A stretch of 64,000 bases of DNA from Cyanobacteria bacterium FACHB-DQ100 (lineage in GTDB: Bacteria > Cyanobacteriota > Cyanobacteriia > Leptolyngbyales > Leptolyngbyaceae), in NCBI GenBank assembly GCA_014695195.1, contig JACJNW010000035.1, positions 150,698 to 214,697 on the forward strand, given 5' to 3'. Below, piece after piece: positions 38,982-47,827 of the stretch. A program made the translations under genes and the position numbers. The notes beneath the pieces are model-generated. The model was given only the letters and a program-made list of their open reading frames with translations. It did not search any database and was not told the origin of the DNA. Within the stretch, counting starts at the first letter, position 1. Every line of letters begins with the position of its first letter.

Positions 38982-39479
38982 GTGCTTGGAAGAATCGGCG
39001 TTGGCGTATTGTGTTTTGCGATCGCGTTTGTGTTGGCAAGCTTGGTTGAATATTGGGTACATCGACTGATGCACAAGCCGTATAAATTGGGCGAACGGCA
39101 TCGCGATCATCATCGCCGCAACGAAGGACAAGGCGTACTCTGGGAATTCTTCGACTACCTCAAGGGCACAATTTTGATTATGGGGCTGTTGTTCTTTGTG
39201 TCGATCGAAGCGGGAATCGGTTGGTTCTTGGGTGGATTGGTCTACGCTGCGTTTTCGTCCTACGCGCATCAGCTACAACACGAAAATCCCACCAAATGCT
39301 TTTGGATGAAAATGCCTGTTCATTACGTACATCATAAATACGGTATGTGGCATCACAATTTTGGTTTAGCTGTAGATTGGTGGGATCATGTGTTTGGCAC
39401 TTACAAGCCCGTTGAATGGTTGACCGAGCAAGAATTAAGCCAGCCCGATCGCAATTACTTACAGTTGCGCTGGTGGTAG
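38982..39479 (+). CDS. fatty-acid-hydroxylase/sterol-desaturase superfamily protein
   Basis: 165 residues from GTG 38982 with AGGAG upstream. Membrane di-iron enzyme pattern: histidine clusters HRLMH, HRDHH, HQLQH, HYVHH and HHNF lie between two or three hydrophobic helices (VLGRIGVGVLCFAIAFVLASL; ILIMGLLFFVS). This small form resembles beta-carotene-hydroxylase/fatty-acid hydroxylase-like proteins. Substrate unknown. Confidence 0.82.
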   Translation: MLGRIGVGVLCFAIAFVLASLVEYWVHRLMHKPYKLGERHRDHHRRNEGQGVLWEFFDYLKGTILIMGLLFFVSIEAGIGWFLGGLVYAAFSSYAHQLQHENPTKCFWMKMPVHYVHHKYGMWHHNFGLAVDWWDHVFGTYKPVEWLTEQELSQPDRNYLQLRWW

Positions 39480-39480
39480 G

Positions 39481-40458
39481 TTAAGCGTAGAGTCGCGAAC
39501 GTGCGATCGTAGGCAACACACCCTTGCCAAACGCTTCAATAAACTGTTCTTGTTCGCGATTCACATTATGTAAATAGAGCGCATCAAAGCCTAAATCAAC
39601 ATATTGCTGGAGCCATTCAACAAACTGACCCGATTCAGCAGAAATTAAGACAAATTCATCCATTTCTTCGGGTTGAACTAATTCTGCCATCTGGTCAAAC
39701 TGCTGAGGACTCCGTAAATCAGATAACACCGCACTCTGAAAGATATTCGTGCGCCATTGATCGTGCGCCATTTCACGCGCTAACGCTGCATTCTCAGCAT
39801 ACGAAAGCTGGACTTTGAGATACATCGGCTTTCCGGCTCCGCCCCCTTGCCGAAACGCTTCGACGACTTGCTTCAGTTTTGGCAGGGGCTGAGCAATCGT
39901 AATCAGTGCATCTGCCCATCCTCCGACCCATTTTGCCGTTTCAGGCGTGATTGCAGCTCCAATTATCTTTGGAGGAACGATCGCTCTTGTATACAGCTTC
40001 GCTTCCTCCACTTGCACCAAACCATAGTGCGTTACCGTTTCTCCCGCCCACAACGATCGCATCACATCCACACATTCTTTGAGGCGCTGATTGCGTTGGG
40101 CTTTAGCTAACCAGCGATCGCCGGTGATTAATTCATTCAGCGCTTGCCCACTGCCAACACAGATCGAAAACCGTTCTGGAAACATCTCCGCCAAAGTTGC
40201 AGCGGCTTGAGCAATGATTGCCGGGTGATAGCGCTGTCCGGGCGCACACACCACGATAAACGGCAAACTTGTCACCTGCATCGCAGCACCCAGCCAAGAC
40301 CAAGCAAATCCGCTTTCTCCTTGACGTTCACTCCAAGGATGAAAGTGATCAGAGCAAGAAATGCGGGTGAATCCGGCTTGCTCTGCTGTTTGCACAAGCT
40401 TGATTAATGTACTCGGCTTGAATTGCTCGTGCGAGGCATGATAGCCAATTTCAACCAT
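39481..40458 (-). CDS. LLM-class flavin-dependent oxidoreductase
   Basis: 325 residues from ATG 40458 (AGGAA 8 nt upstream; frame open to an ATG at 40497). Luciferase-like TIM-barrel: VEIGYHASHEQF, SCSDHFHPW, FIVVCAPGQRYHPAIIAQAAATLAEMFPERFSICVGSGQALNE and KIIGAAITPETAKWVGGWADALIT. Family members use FMN or F420; this one fits the FMN-using TIGR03885-like type. Its substrate is unknown. It ends 1 nt from the convergent hydroxylase-like gene. Confidence 0.85.
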   Translation of the reverse strand: MVEIGYHASHEQFKPSTLIKLVQTAEQAGFTRISCSDHFHPWSERQGESGFAWSWLGAAMQVTSLPFIVVCAPGQRYHPAIIAQAAATLAEMFPERFSICVGSGQALNELITGDRWLAKAQRNQRLKECVDVMRSLWAGETVTHYGLVQVEEAKLYTRAIVPPKIIGAAITPETAKWVGGWADALITIAQPLPKLKQVVEAFRQGGGAGKPMYLKVQLSYAENAALAREMAHDQWRTNIFQSAVLSDLRSPQQFDQMAELVQPEEMDEFVLISAESGQFVEWLQQYVDLGFDALYLHNVNREQEQFIEAFGKGVLPTIARSRLYA

Positions 40459-40491
40459 TTTGATTTCCTGCTCGTCTGATAAATTGTTGCA

Positions 40492-40543
40492 CTGCACTTA
40501 GGGTCTGCACTTGGGGTCTGCATTTAGGGTCTGCACTTAGGGT
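40492..40543. repeat. four 13-bp tandem repeats (CTGCACTTAGGGT)
   Basis: 40492-40504, 40505-40517, 40518-40530 and 40531-40543 with exact 13-bp period and one substitution in each of the middle two copies. It lies just upstream of the oxidoreductase start, in the divergent spacer (40459-40776) before the large kinase, which otherwise shows nothing recognised. Confidence 0.9.
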
Positions 40544-40776
40544 CGCTTTCCTCAAGCAGCTTATTGATTAGATATCGATTTACAAATCAGACGACCTCTA
40601 TCGATCGAAAGAAACCCCACAATTCAATTAAGCGATCGCGCCTGAGCTGAAAATGGCTCGAATGATTTTTTGTGATCTACATCTACTGCTATGTGTGATC
40701 TCATGACATGAGCGCCCCACAAATTGGGGGTATTCTCTGCATAAGATTTGCGGCTTTAAGAGACTTAAACCCCATC

Positions 40777-43700
40777 ATGCAGGCAACATTTGACCCAATA
40801 GCTGGATTATCGGGCTACTCAGCGATCGGAATACTTTATCAAGGCTCGAGGACTCTGGTTTATCGTGCTGTCCGGATCGCTGATCAAACGCCAGTTATTC
40901 TCAAACGATTGCGTCATGAAGCGTCGTCCTTAGAAGAACAGGTACGGTTTCGCAATCAATATACGCTGGTCAAACAGCTAGAGATCCCCGGAATCGTCAA
41001 GGTGATTGGATTAGAGTCTTGTGCAGAGGGGGATGTACTCGTAATGGAAGATTTTGGCGAATTGTCTCTGGCTGACTACTTACAGCAAATCAAACAACAG
41101 TATCAGCAAATCTCGATCGTTGACTTTCTCTCGATCGCGCTGCAACTCAGCATTACACTCGGTCACTTACACAATCATAAAATCGTTCATAAAGACATCA
41201 AGCCTGCAAACATTCTGATCGATCCTGACGCAAAACAAATCCGCCTTATTGACTTCAGCATTGCCTCTCAACTGTCTGATCAAACTCAGGAACTCCAGCA
41301 CCCCAATCAACTCGAAGGAACTCTTGCTTATCTCTCTCCCGAACAAACGGGACGAATGAATCGTTTGATCGACTACCGCAGCGATTTCTATTCGCTGGGT
41401 GTGACGCTCTATGAGCTTCTCACCGGACAAGTCCCCTTTGTTGGGGAAGATGCGCTTGAGATTGTCTACAGTCATCTAGCAAAGGAACCCCCTGAGCTTC
41501 AAGCGCTCAGAGCAGAAGTGCCCGGTGCGATCGCCAAAATTGTCATGAAGCTGATGGCAAAAAACGCAGAAGATCGCTATCAAAGCGCAAAGGGATTACA
41601 GGCGGATTTGCAGCACTGCTTGGATGAGTTTAAAACAACCGGAGCGATCGCACCGTTTGAAATTGGCAGGCTCGATCGCATTGCCCAACTTAACATTCCT
41701 GAAAAGCTGTATGGGCGCAATTCCCAACTGCAAACAGTGTTGGCAGCGTTTGAGCGAGCGAGACAAGGGAGTTGTGAATTAGTCGTGATCGGCGGCTATT
41801 CTGGAGTGGGCAAAACCGCCTTAATTCGAGAACTCTTCAAGCCTGTTACTGCAAGTCATGCTCATTTTATTGCGGGCAAGTTCGATCAGTTCAAGCGAGA
41901 AGTTCCCTACACCTGTATTGCAGAAGCCTACGGGGAACTCATTCGCCAAATCCTGGGCGAAACTCAGGAACAGGTAGAATTCTGGCGCGATCGCTTTTCT
42001 GCTGCGGTCGGATTGAATGGGCAGGCTGTGATTGACATTATTCCAGAGTTGGAATGGTTGATCGGGCAGCAGCCGCCCTTACCCGAAATCCCCCCAGTAG
42101 AAGCCCAAAACCGCTTTTATCAAACCTTTTCTGCCTTTATGCTGGCAGCATCAACACCAGAGGCTCCCCTAGTTGAGTTTATGGACGATTTGCAATGGGC
42201 AGATGCAGCTACAATTTCAAGGCTGCCTGAGTTTTTGAGTTGCCCAGAGAATCGATATCGCCTATTAATTCTGGCTTATCGGGATAACGAAGTCGATCTA
42301 ACTCACCTCTTGATGCAGGTGTTGGCACAATTGAAATCAGCACAATTGAAATCAAAAGTGGAATCAAAGGCGTTTAGGTTTGAACACATCACCTTAGAGC
42401 CTTTGTCGCTGCATGATGTAATGCAATTTCTTGCAGATACCTTGTGTTGTCATTATTTCACAGTTCAACCTTTAGCAAAATTGCTCTATGACAAAACGCA
42501 AGGAAATCCTTTCTTTTTGATGCAACTGCTCAAGTCGTTGCATTCTGAAGACTTTCTCACCTTTGATTTTGAGACAAATTCCTGGCAATGGGACATTAAG
42601 CAGATTCGTCAATTCAAGATCAGCGAAGATGTTGTGGAGTTAATGACTGCAAAATTTCAAACGCTCTCAGCACAGACTCAATTTGTGTTGCAATTAGCTG
42701 CTTGTATTGGAAATCAATTTGATCTCAAAACGCTTTCTACCGTTAGTCAGATCTCTGCCTTTCAGACCCTACAAGCGCTGTGGAGTGCGATCGAACAAGA
42801 ATTTATCTTGCCATTAGATCAGCATTATCGTGCTTTTTTAGATGAAACCGGGACTATAGATCTGAAAGTCCAAAATCCAAAATTTAAGTTTTTCCACGAT
42901 CGCGTCCAGCAAGCCGCCTACACCCTAATTGCTGAGGATCAAAAGCAAGTCACACATCTTGAAATTGCTCGTCTCCTACAACAGCATCTCTCAAATTCCG
43001 AAATCGAATTGAACATCTTTGAAATCGTCAATCATTGGAATATCGCGATCGATCTCGTAGTTTCTGATGCAGAGCGGAGCCAACTTGTACAGCTCAATCA
43101 AATTGCTGCATCGAAAGCGAAATCCTCTGCTGCTTATCAACATGCTCTAAACTATTTGCAAGCTGCAATTCGTTGTTTACCGAATGATTGCTGGCAAACG
43201 AACTATCACGCTACGTTGACCCTGTACGAAGATGCAGCACAAATGGCTTACCTCACAGGGCAATTTGTTCAGTTAGAAGCACTATGCAACCGAGTCTCAG
43301 CGAATAGTCTAGATTTATTCGATCGTGTGGAAGTCTGGGAGTTTTGGATTCAAGCCTGCATGGCACAAAATCACATGGTTGATGCCGTCAATTTTGCGAT
43401 CGTCATATTGCAAGCTTTAGGAGTTTCCATTCGCAAAGATTCAGTAAGTTTAACTGATGCGACAACGGCTCAACCTAACTTGCTGGTTCTTTCTGAAGCA
43501 GAAGTTGAGTCACTTGCTAAACTCCCCCCGATGCGCGATCGTCGCTATTTGGCGGCCTTACGAATCTGTGCCAGCGTTGAACCGATCGTTTACTTTACCA
43601 CTCCAAAATTACATCGTCCGCTAGTTGAGACTGCAATTCGTCTATCAATGCTGCACGGAAACGCACCAGAAACTGTGTTTTTCTACGCGGTTTATGGGTT

Positions 43701-46569
43701 GGTTCTGTGCAGTCATACTGCGAGTTTACGATTAGGATTACAGTTTGGGCGGCTTGCCTCAAAGCTATTGAACAATGTAGTCAACAAGGACTTACAAGCT
43801 CGAACATTGGTTAATCTGGAAGGATTTATCAAGCCTTGGGAAATCGCAGTTCGACAGACAGTCCCCCAACTGCTCAAAGCGCATCAACTTAGCCTTGAAG
43901 GTGGAGATTTAGAGTTTGCTGCGCTTGCCCTACACTATTATTGTGTCCATGCTTACTTTGCAGGCAACAAGCTACAGCCCCTACACTCAGAAATGCTATT
44001 GTGGGAACAAAAGATGGATAGCTTGCACCAAGAAGCAATCTTGAATTTTCACAAAATCTGGACATCGGGTGTTGCAGCCTTAACTTCTCAGCCTAGTGAT
44101 GTTTACCGTTTGATCCAGCAGCAAAGTCACTGTTTTGAAAATAATCTAACTGAAGGCTGTTACCGCTTACTCAATACCTTAATTCTCAGCTACGGGTTTG
44201 GAAGATATGATATTGCGATCGCGACTTCCAATCAGCTTAAAACGTGCATTCATAGCATTACGGGGATGTACTGTGTTGCTATCTACAATCTGTATGATTC
44301 ACTGGTGAGCTTGGCAGCTTGCTCAGACTATCCTGCTGATAGTGCCTCAATGCTTGAAAGCGTCGCTCTCAACCAAAAACAAATGCGAATCTGGGCGCGG
44401 TTTGCTCCGATGAACTTCCAACATAAGTATGATCTTGTGGAAGCTGAGCGCTATCGCATTCTTGGAGAAACTTATGCAGCCATGGAACAATATGATCGCT
44501 CGATCACAGGTGCGATCGAGCATGGTTATATTCAAGAAGCAGCATTAGCAAATGAACTTGCTGCTAAATTCTACTTCAGTCTGAGCAAGCCAAAAATTGC
44601 TCAGGCATACTTGATCGAAGCGTACCAACAGTATCAGCAGTGGGGCGCAACTGCAAAAGTTAAGCAGCTCGAAGCGCAGTATCCTCGCTATTTTTCTACA
44701 CCTGATCCCATACACCCTGCTATTATTACCCACACCAAGAGCAGCAGCAGTACGAATAGCGGATTTTTGGACCTAGCAACCATTCTCAAAGCGACCGAAG
44801 CGATCTCTAGCGAGCTGGTGCTCAATCAATTGCTCGATCGACTGTTGCATATCATTCTAGAAAATGCGGGCGCACAGAAAGGCTGTATTGTCCTCGATCG
44901 TGAGGGTGAGCTTTTTATTGAAGTAGCAGATACCGACCAAGAAAACTCAGCAGTTGTCGTAGAAGCAATCCCGCTCACCCAAAGCCAAGATGTTCCCTTA
45001 ACTGTCCTCCAGTACGTAGCTCGCACTCAGACTCCGATCGTCTCAAGCGATGCTGCATCTGAAAGCACCTATGCGAATGATCCTTATGTTCTCAAGCATC
45101 AGCCTCAGTCGCTCCTGTGTACTCCAATGATTTATCAAGGAAAGCTCATTGGATTGATGTATCTAGAGAACAACCTGGTAAAAGGAGCGTTTACGACTGA
45201 TCGCTTAGAGACTGTGAAAATTCTAACGGGACAGGCTGCCATTGCGATCGAAAATGCAAAGCTTTACGCAAGAGAGCAAGAACGCTCTTACCAAATCGAA
45301 CAATCCCAGCAGCGATTAAACCTCTTGATCCAGCAATCTCCGATCGCGGTATTAGAGTGGAACAAACAATTTGAAATTCAAGCCTGGAATCACGCTGCCG
45401 AAGCTGTCTTTGGGTATTCAGCCGAAGAAGTTATGGGAAAGCATTGCCGAATGTTTATTCCAGAGGAGTTTCAGCCTTATGTCAATGAGGTTGTAAACGG
45501 AATTTTGCAGCAAACAGGCGGAACCCATGCGATTAATGAAAACATTAGGAAGGATGGAGAACGCATTACCTGCGAATGGTTTAATGCACCGCTGATTGCC
45601 CAAAATGGAGAAATTTTAGGGGGCGTTTCGATCGCGCTGGATGTGACCGATCGTCAACGCCTAGCGCTTGCTATCCAGGAGAAGAATCAGAGCTTAGAGC
45701 AAGCTTTAACAAAGCTCCAGCAAGCTCAGATGCAGATGGTGCAAAGTGAAAAGATGTCAGCGCTTGGTAACTTAGTGGCGGGTGTGGCTCACGAAATCAA
45801 TAACCCGCTCGGCTTCCTGAATGGCAGCATTAATAATGCAGCAGAGTTTGTGCAGGACTTACTGAAGTATGTAGACCTGTATCAGCAACATCATCCGAAT
45901 GCGGCTCCGCCTGTACAAGAGTTTGCGGACGAGATTGATGTTGAATTTCTCAAAGCCGATCTGCCTAAACTGTTACGCTCGATGAGAACGGCAACGGAGC
46001 GAATCAAGGCGATTAGTACCAGCCTGCGAACCTTCTCCCGCGCTGATACAGAGGGTACGATCACAGCAAACCTTCGCGAAGGCATCGACAGCACCATTCT
46101 GATTCTCAAATATCGGCTTAAAGCGAATGATCAACGTCCTGCCATTGAAGTCGTGACGAACTATGAAGACATTCCCAATGTTGACTGTTTTCCGGGACAA
46201 CTGAATCAGGTGTTTATGAACATTTTGGCGAACGCGATCGATATGTTCGATGAGATGGCACAACACTCTTCCTTTACTGAGCTAGAAGCCAATCCTTACC
46301 AAATCACGATTCAAACCGCCAAAACCGAAGCGAACAAGGTAGAAATCCGCATCCGCGACAACGGCAAGGGAATGTCCGAGGAGGTCAAATCGAAGATTTT
46401 TGATCACTTATTTACGACGAAAGCGGTGGGCAAAGGTACAGGATTAGGATTGGCGATCGTCCGTCAAATTGTGGTCGAGAAACATCAAGGAGCGATCGAA
46501 GTGCATTCGGCGATCGCTCAAGGAACAGAATTCGTAATTTCACTTCCGATCAAACATGAAAGCGCTTGA
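40777..46569 (+). CDS. HstK-type hybrid Ser/Thr protein kinase - AAA ATPase - GAF - PAS - histidine kinase
   Basis: 1930 residues from ATG 40777 (frame open to 40708). Order: Ser/Thr kinase domain (1-about 280; HKDIKPAN with D140, and DFS at 159-161 where DFG is usual); AAA/STAND ATPase (P-loop GYSGVGKT, 340-347) with about 900 residues of helical repeats; GAF (about 1331-1495); PAS (about 1513-1625); HisKA with H1672 (GVAHEINNPLG); HATPase (about 1780-1930, NILANAIDMFDE, DNGKGM, GTGLGLAI). Cyanobacteria use such two-kinase proteins in nutrient and stress signalling. No response regulator is adjacent. Both phosphotransfer ends look usable, except for the DFG change. Confidence 0.93.
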   Translation: MQATFDPIAGLSGYSAIGILYQGSRTLVYRAVRIADQTPVILKRLRHEASSLEEQVRFRNQYTLVKQLEIPGIVKVIGLESCAEGDVLVMEDFGELSLADYLQQIKQQYQQISIVDFLSIALQLSITLGHLHNHKIVHKDIKPANILIDPDAKQIRLIDFSIASQLSDQTQELQHPNQLEGTLAYLSPEQTGRMNRLIDYRSDFYSLGVTLYELLTGQVPFVGEDALEIVYSHLAKEPPELQALRAEVPGAIAKIVMKLMAKNAEDRYQSAKGLQADLQHCLDEFKTTGAIAPFEIGRLDRIAQLNIPEKLYGRNSQLQTVLAAFERARQGSCELVVIGGYSGVGKTALIRELFKPVTASHAHFIAGKFDQFKREVPYTCIAEAYGELIRQILGETQEQVEFWRDRFSAAVGLNGQAVIDIIPELEWLIGQQPPLPEIPPVEAQNRFYQTFSAFMLAASTPEAPLVEFMDDLQWADAATISRLPEFLSCPENRYRLLILAYRDNEVDLTHLLMQVLAQLKSAQLKSKVESKAFRFEHITLEPLSLHDVMQFLADTLCCHYFTVQPLAKLLYDKTQGNPFFLMQLLKSLHSEDFLTFDFETNSWQWDIKQIRQFKISEDVVELMTAKFQTLSAQTQFVLQLAACIGNQFDLKTLSTVSQISAFQTLQALWSAIEQEFILPLDQHYRAFLDETGTIDLKVQNPKFKFFHDRVQQAAYTLIAEDQKQVTHLEIARLLQQHLSNSEIELNIFEIVNHWNIAIDLVVSDAERSQLVQLNQIAASKAKSSAAYQHALNYLQAAIRCLPNDCWQTNYHATLTLYEDAAQMAYLTGQFVQLEALCNRVSANSLDLFDRVEVWEFWIQACMAQNHMVDAVNFAIVILQALGVSIRKDSVSLTDATTAQPNLLVLSEAEVESLAKLPPMRDRRYLAALRICASVEPIVYFTTPKLHRPLVETAIRLSMLHGNAPETVFFYAVYGLVLCSHTASLRLGLQFGRLASKLLNNVVNKDLQARTLVNLEGFIKPWEIAVRQTVPQLLKAHQLSLEGGDLEFAALALHYYCVHAYFAGNKLQPLHSEMLLWEQKMDSLHQEAILNFHKIWTSGVAALTSQPSDVYRLIQQQSHCFENNLTEGCYRLLNTLILSYGFGRYDIAIATSNQLKTCIHSITGMYCVAIYNLYDSLVSLAACSDYPADSASMLESVALNQKQMRIWARFAPMNFQHKYDLVEAERYRILGETYAAMEQYDRSITGAIEHGYIQEAALANELAAKFYFSLSKPKIAQAYLIEAYQQYQQWGATAKVKQLEAQYPRYFSTPDPIHPAIITHTKSSSSTNSGFLDLATILKATEAISSELVLNQLLDRLLHIILENAGAQKGCIVLDREGELFIEVADTDQENSAVVVEAIPLTQSQDVPLTVLQYVARTQTPIVSSDAASESTYANDPYVLKHQPQSLLCTPMIYQGKLIGLMYLENNLVKGAFTTDRLETVKILTGQAAIAIENAKLYAREQERSYQIEQSQQRLNLLIQQSPIAVLEWNKQFEIQAWNHAAEAVFGYSAEEVMGKHCRMFIPEEFQPYVNEVVNGILQQTGGTHAINENIRKDGERITCEWFNAPLIAQNGEILGGVSIALDVTDRQRLALAIQEKNQSLEQALTKLQQAQMQMVQSEKMSALGNLVAGVAHEINNPLGFLNGSINNAAEFVQDLLKYVDLYQQHHPNAAPPVQEFADEIDVEFLKADLPKLLRSMRTATERIKAISTSLRTFSRADTEGTITANLREGIDSTILILKYRLKANDQRPAIEVVTNYEDIPNVDCFPGQLNQVFMNILANAIDMFDEMAQHSSFTELEANPYQITIQTAKTEANKVEIRIRDNGKGMSEEVKSKIFDHLFTTKAVGKGTGLGLAIVRQIVVEKHQGAIEVHSAIAQGTEFVISLPIKHESA

Positions 46570-46609
46570 AGCTACATTCTTGAAATCATGACATTACCCG
46601 ATCGGGGGC

Positions 46610-46639
46610 TTGACTTCCGCTCGATTTCTCTGTTACGGT
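46610..46639 (+). promoter_or_regulatory. candidate promoter of the DAHP synthase leader
   Basis: TTGACT (46610-46615), an 18-nt spacer and TACGGT (46634-46639). The -35 is good, the -10 poor. Start of transcription near 46646 would place leader frame 1 about 27 nt into the RNA. Confidence 0.4.
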
Positions 46640-46672
46640 TCAAAGTATCGAACTTTATAGCCAAATCAGCAA

Positions 46673-46735
46673 ATGCGTTACAGCGTTTCCTACTTTTACT
46701 TTTTTTGGCGATCGGCGGCTCACCCGGCGAGGTAA
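46673..46735 (+). CDS. leader peptide 1 of the DAHP synthase attenuator (20 residues)
   Basis: ATG 46673 to TAA 46733-46735 encodes a 20-residue peptide with Tyr at 3, 7, 9, Phe at 8, 10, 11 and Trp at 12: YFYFFW in six consecutive codons (46691-46708). This is the hallmark of an aromatic-amino-acid sensing leader peptide. No strong Shine-Dalgarno site is visible. The stop codon lies between the arms of the antiterminator pairing, so a ribosome finishing the peptide would cover its 5' arm. Read with the terminator at 46758, it forms the first attenuator. Confidence 0.75.
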   Translation: MRYSVSYFYFFWRSAAHPAR

Positions 46736-46763
46736 ATCCTCATGTGTCCGTCTGGTGAGCCGC
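46715..46763 (+). promoter_or_regulatory. antiterminator pairing, attenuator 1
   Basis: GCGGCTCACC (46715-46724) pairs over 10 bp with GGTGAGCCGC (46754-46763). The right arm contains six bases (46758-46763) of the terminator's left arm, so both cannot form. A small GAGG/CCTC hairpin (46729-46741) sits in the loop. Confidence 0.7.
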
Positions 46764-46787
46764 AGAATTAAGATCTGCGGCTTTTTT
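46758..46787 (+). terminator. terminator, attenuator 1
   Basis: AGCCGCAGA (46758-46766) pairs perfectly over 9 bp with TCTGCGGCT (46774-46782), followed by five more T. A textbook intrinsic terminator 23 nt after leader frame 1. Confidence 0.88.
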
Positions 46788-46810
46788 AATGTCCTCAATT
46801 TCTGATTGCA

Positions 46811-46873
46811 ATGACTCACCTCACTTCCTGGCTTTACGGTTTTTATTTTTTTACCCAAAGGCGTTCTGGGTGA
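46811..46873 (+). CDS. leader peptide 2 of the DAHP synthase attenuator (20 residues)
   Basis: ATG 46811 to TGA 46871-46873, again 20 residues, with Trp 7, Tyr 9, Phe 11, Tyr 12, Phe 13 and Phe 14; the aromatic run is followed immediately by the ACCCA arm of the next terminator. A ribosome stalled on these codons would mask that arm. The two peptides share FYFF/YFYFF but little else. No clear Shine-Dalgarno site. Confidence 0.7.
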   Translation: MTHLTSWLYGFYFFTQRRSG

Positions 46874-46880
46874 GTTTTTT
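46850..46880 (+). terminator. terminator 2 in the DAHP synthase leader
   Basis: TTTACCCA (46850-46857) pairs with TGGGTGAG (46867-46874; two G-U pairs), then six T to 46880. The arm ACTCACC (46814-46820) can alternatively pair with GGTGAGT (46869-46875). Weaker than terminators 1 and 3. Confidence 0.6.
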
Positions 46881-46895
46881 GCATTTGCAATTGCC

Positions 46896-46926
46896 AACCC
46901 GGAACCCAGAAGGCTCCGGGTTTTTT
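46896..46926 (+). terminator. terminator 3, just before the DAHP synthase gene
   Basis: AACCCGGA (46896-46903) pairs over 8 bp with TCCGGGTT (46915-46922), then T to 46926, only 35 nt before the coding start. Its loop holds ACCCAGAA (46904-46911), which is exactly complementary to TTCTGGGT (46864-46871) of terminator 2, giving a mutually exclusive antiterminator. Confidence 0.85.
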
Positions 46927-46961
46927 GTTGAAGTTCATTCTATCCACAGGAGTTTCAGTCC

Positions 46962-47816
46962 ATGAAAGATGCAAGATTAGTCCGCAAAGCCACCCCTGAT
47001 CAGCGATCAATTGTTTCTTTATCTAAGGAGGTGTCGATCGGCGGTGAGGAAGTCGTGATTATTGGCGGCCCTTGTGCAGTCGAAAGTCTGACGCAAATGG
47101 AAACGATCGCCCGCGAACTCAAATCGGCTCCGATTCAAGCATTAAGGGGAGGTGTGTACAAACCACGCACTTCCCCTTACGCTTTTCAGGGGGCTGGTTT
47201 AGAAGGGTTAGAAATTCTTGCAACGGTGCGCCAGCGTTATGATCTGCCTGTCATCACCGAAGTGATGGCAATTTCACAGATTGAAGAAATTTCAGCATAT
47301 GCAGATATGCTGCAAGTTGGAAGTCGCAATATGCAGAATTTCGATCTGCTCAAAGCTTTGGGACAGGCAAGGAAACCAATCCTACTGAAGCGCGGACTGG
47401 CAGCGACGATCGAAGAATTCATCATGGCAGCCGAATATGTGATGAGCCACGGTAATCCCAATGTAGTGCTCTGTGAGCGGGGTATTCGCAGCTTCGATAG
47501 CTACACGCGCAATGTTCTCGATTTAGGTGCGGTTGCAGCCCTGAAACAGCTTACACACCTGCCTGTGATTGTTGATCCGAGTCATGCAGCGGGACGGCGG
47601 GAATTGATTGCGGACTTGTCGAGAGCGGCGATCGCTTGTGGAGCGGATGGATTGATTATCGAGTGTCATCCTGAGCCGGATCAGTCCGTGTCGGATGCTC
47701 AGCAAGCGCTGTCGATAGAAACAATGATGCAATTGGTTCGCAGCATCAAGCCTGTTGCCGAAGCAGTCGGACGAAAAATGTACGGTGTGGAATGTCCGCA
47801 GTTTGCGATCGCTTAA
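46962..47816 (+). CDS. aroF: 3-deoxy-7-phosphoheptulonate (DAHP) synthase, short type I-beta
   Basis: 284 residues. Condenses phosphoenolpyruvate and erythrose-4-phosphate, the first step to chorismate and Phe, Tyr, Trp. The barrel motifs IIGGPCAVES, ALRGGVYKPRTSPYAFQG, VGSRNMQNF, LLKRGLAATIEEF, LCERGIR and VDPSHAAGRR are those of KDO8P-synthase-like DAHP synthases. The catalytic core starts near residue 15, so the N-terminal ferredoxin-like/ACT regulatory domain of longer members is missing and allosteric feedback is not expected by that route. AGGAG (46948-46952) precedes ATG 46962. Control appears to be by the upstream tandem attenuators. Confidence 0.95.
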   Translation: MKDARLVRKATPDQRSIVSLSKEVSIGGEEVVIIGGPCAVESLTQMETIARELKSAPIQALRGGVYKPRTSPYAFQGAGLEGLEILATVRQRYDLPVITEVMAISQIEEISAYADMLQVGSRNMQNFDLLKALGQARKPILLKRGLAATIEEFIMAAEYVMSHGNPNVVLCERGIRSFDSYTRNVLDLGAVAALKQLTHLPVIVDPSHAAGRRELIADLSRAAIACGADGLIIECHPEPDQSVSDAQQALSIETMMQLVRSIKPVAEAVGRKMYGVECPQFAIA

Positions 47817-47827
47817 ACCAAAACAAA

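Noticed and set aside
46655..46897. 80-codon frame on the minus strand across the aroF leader
   Set aside because: It lies entirely over the terminator hairpins and both aromatic leader frames; its lysine/proline-rich product has no family character.
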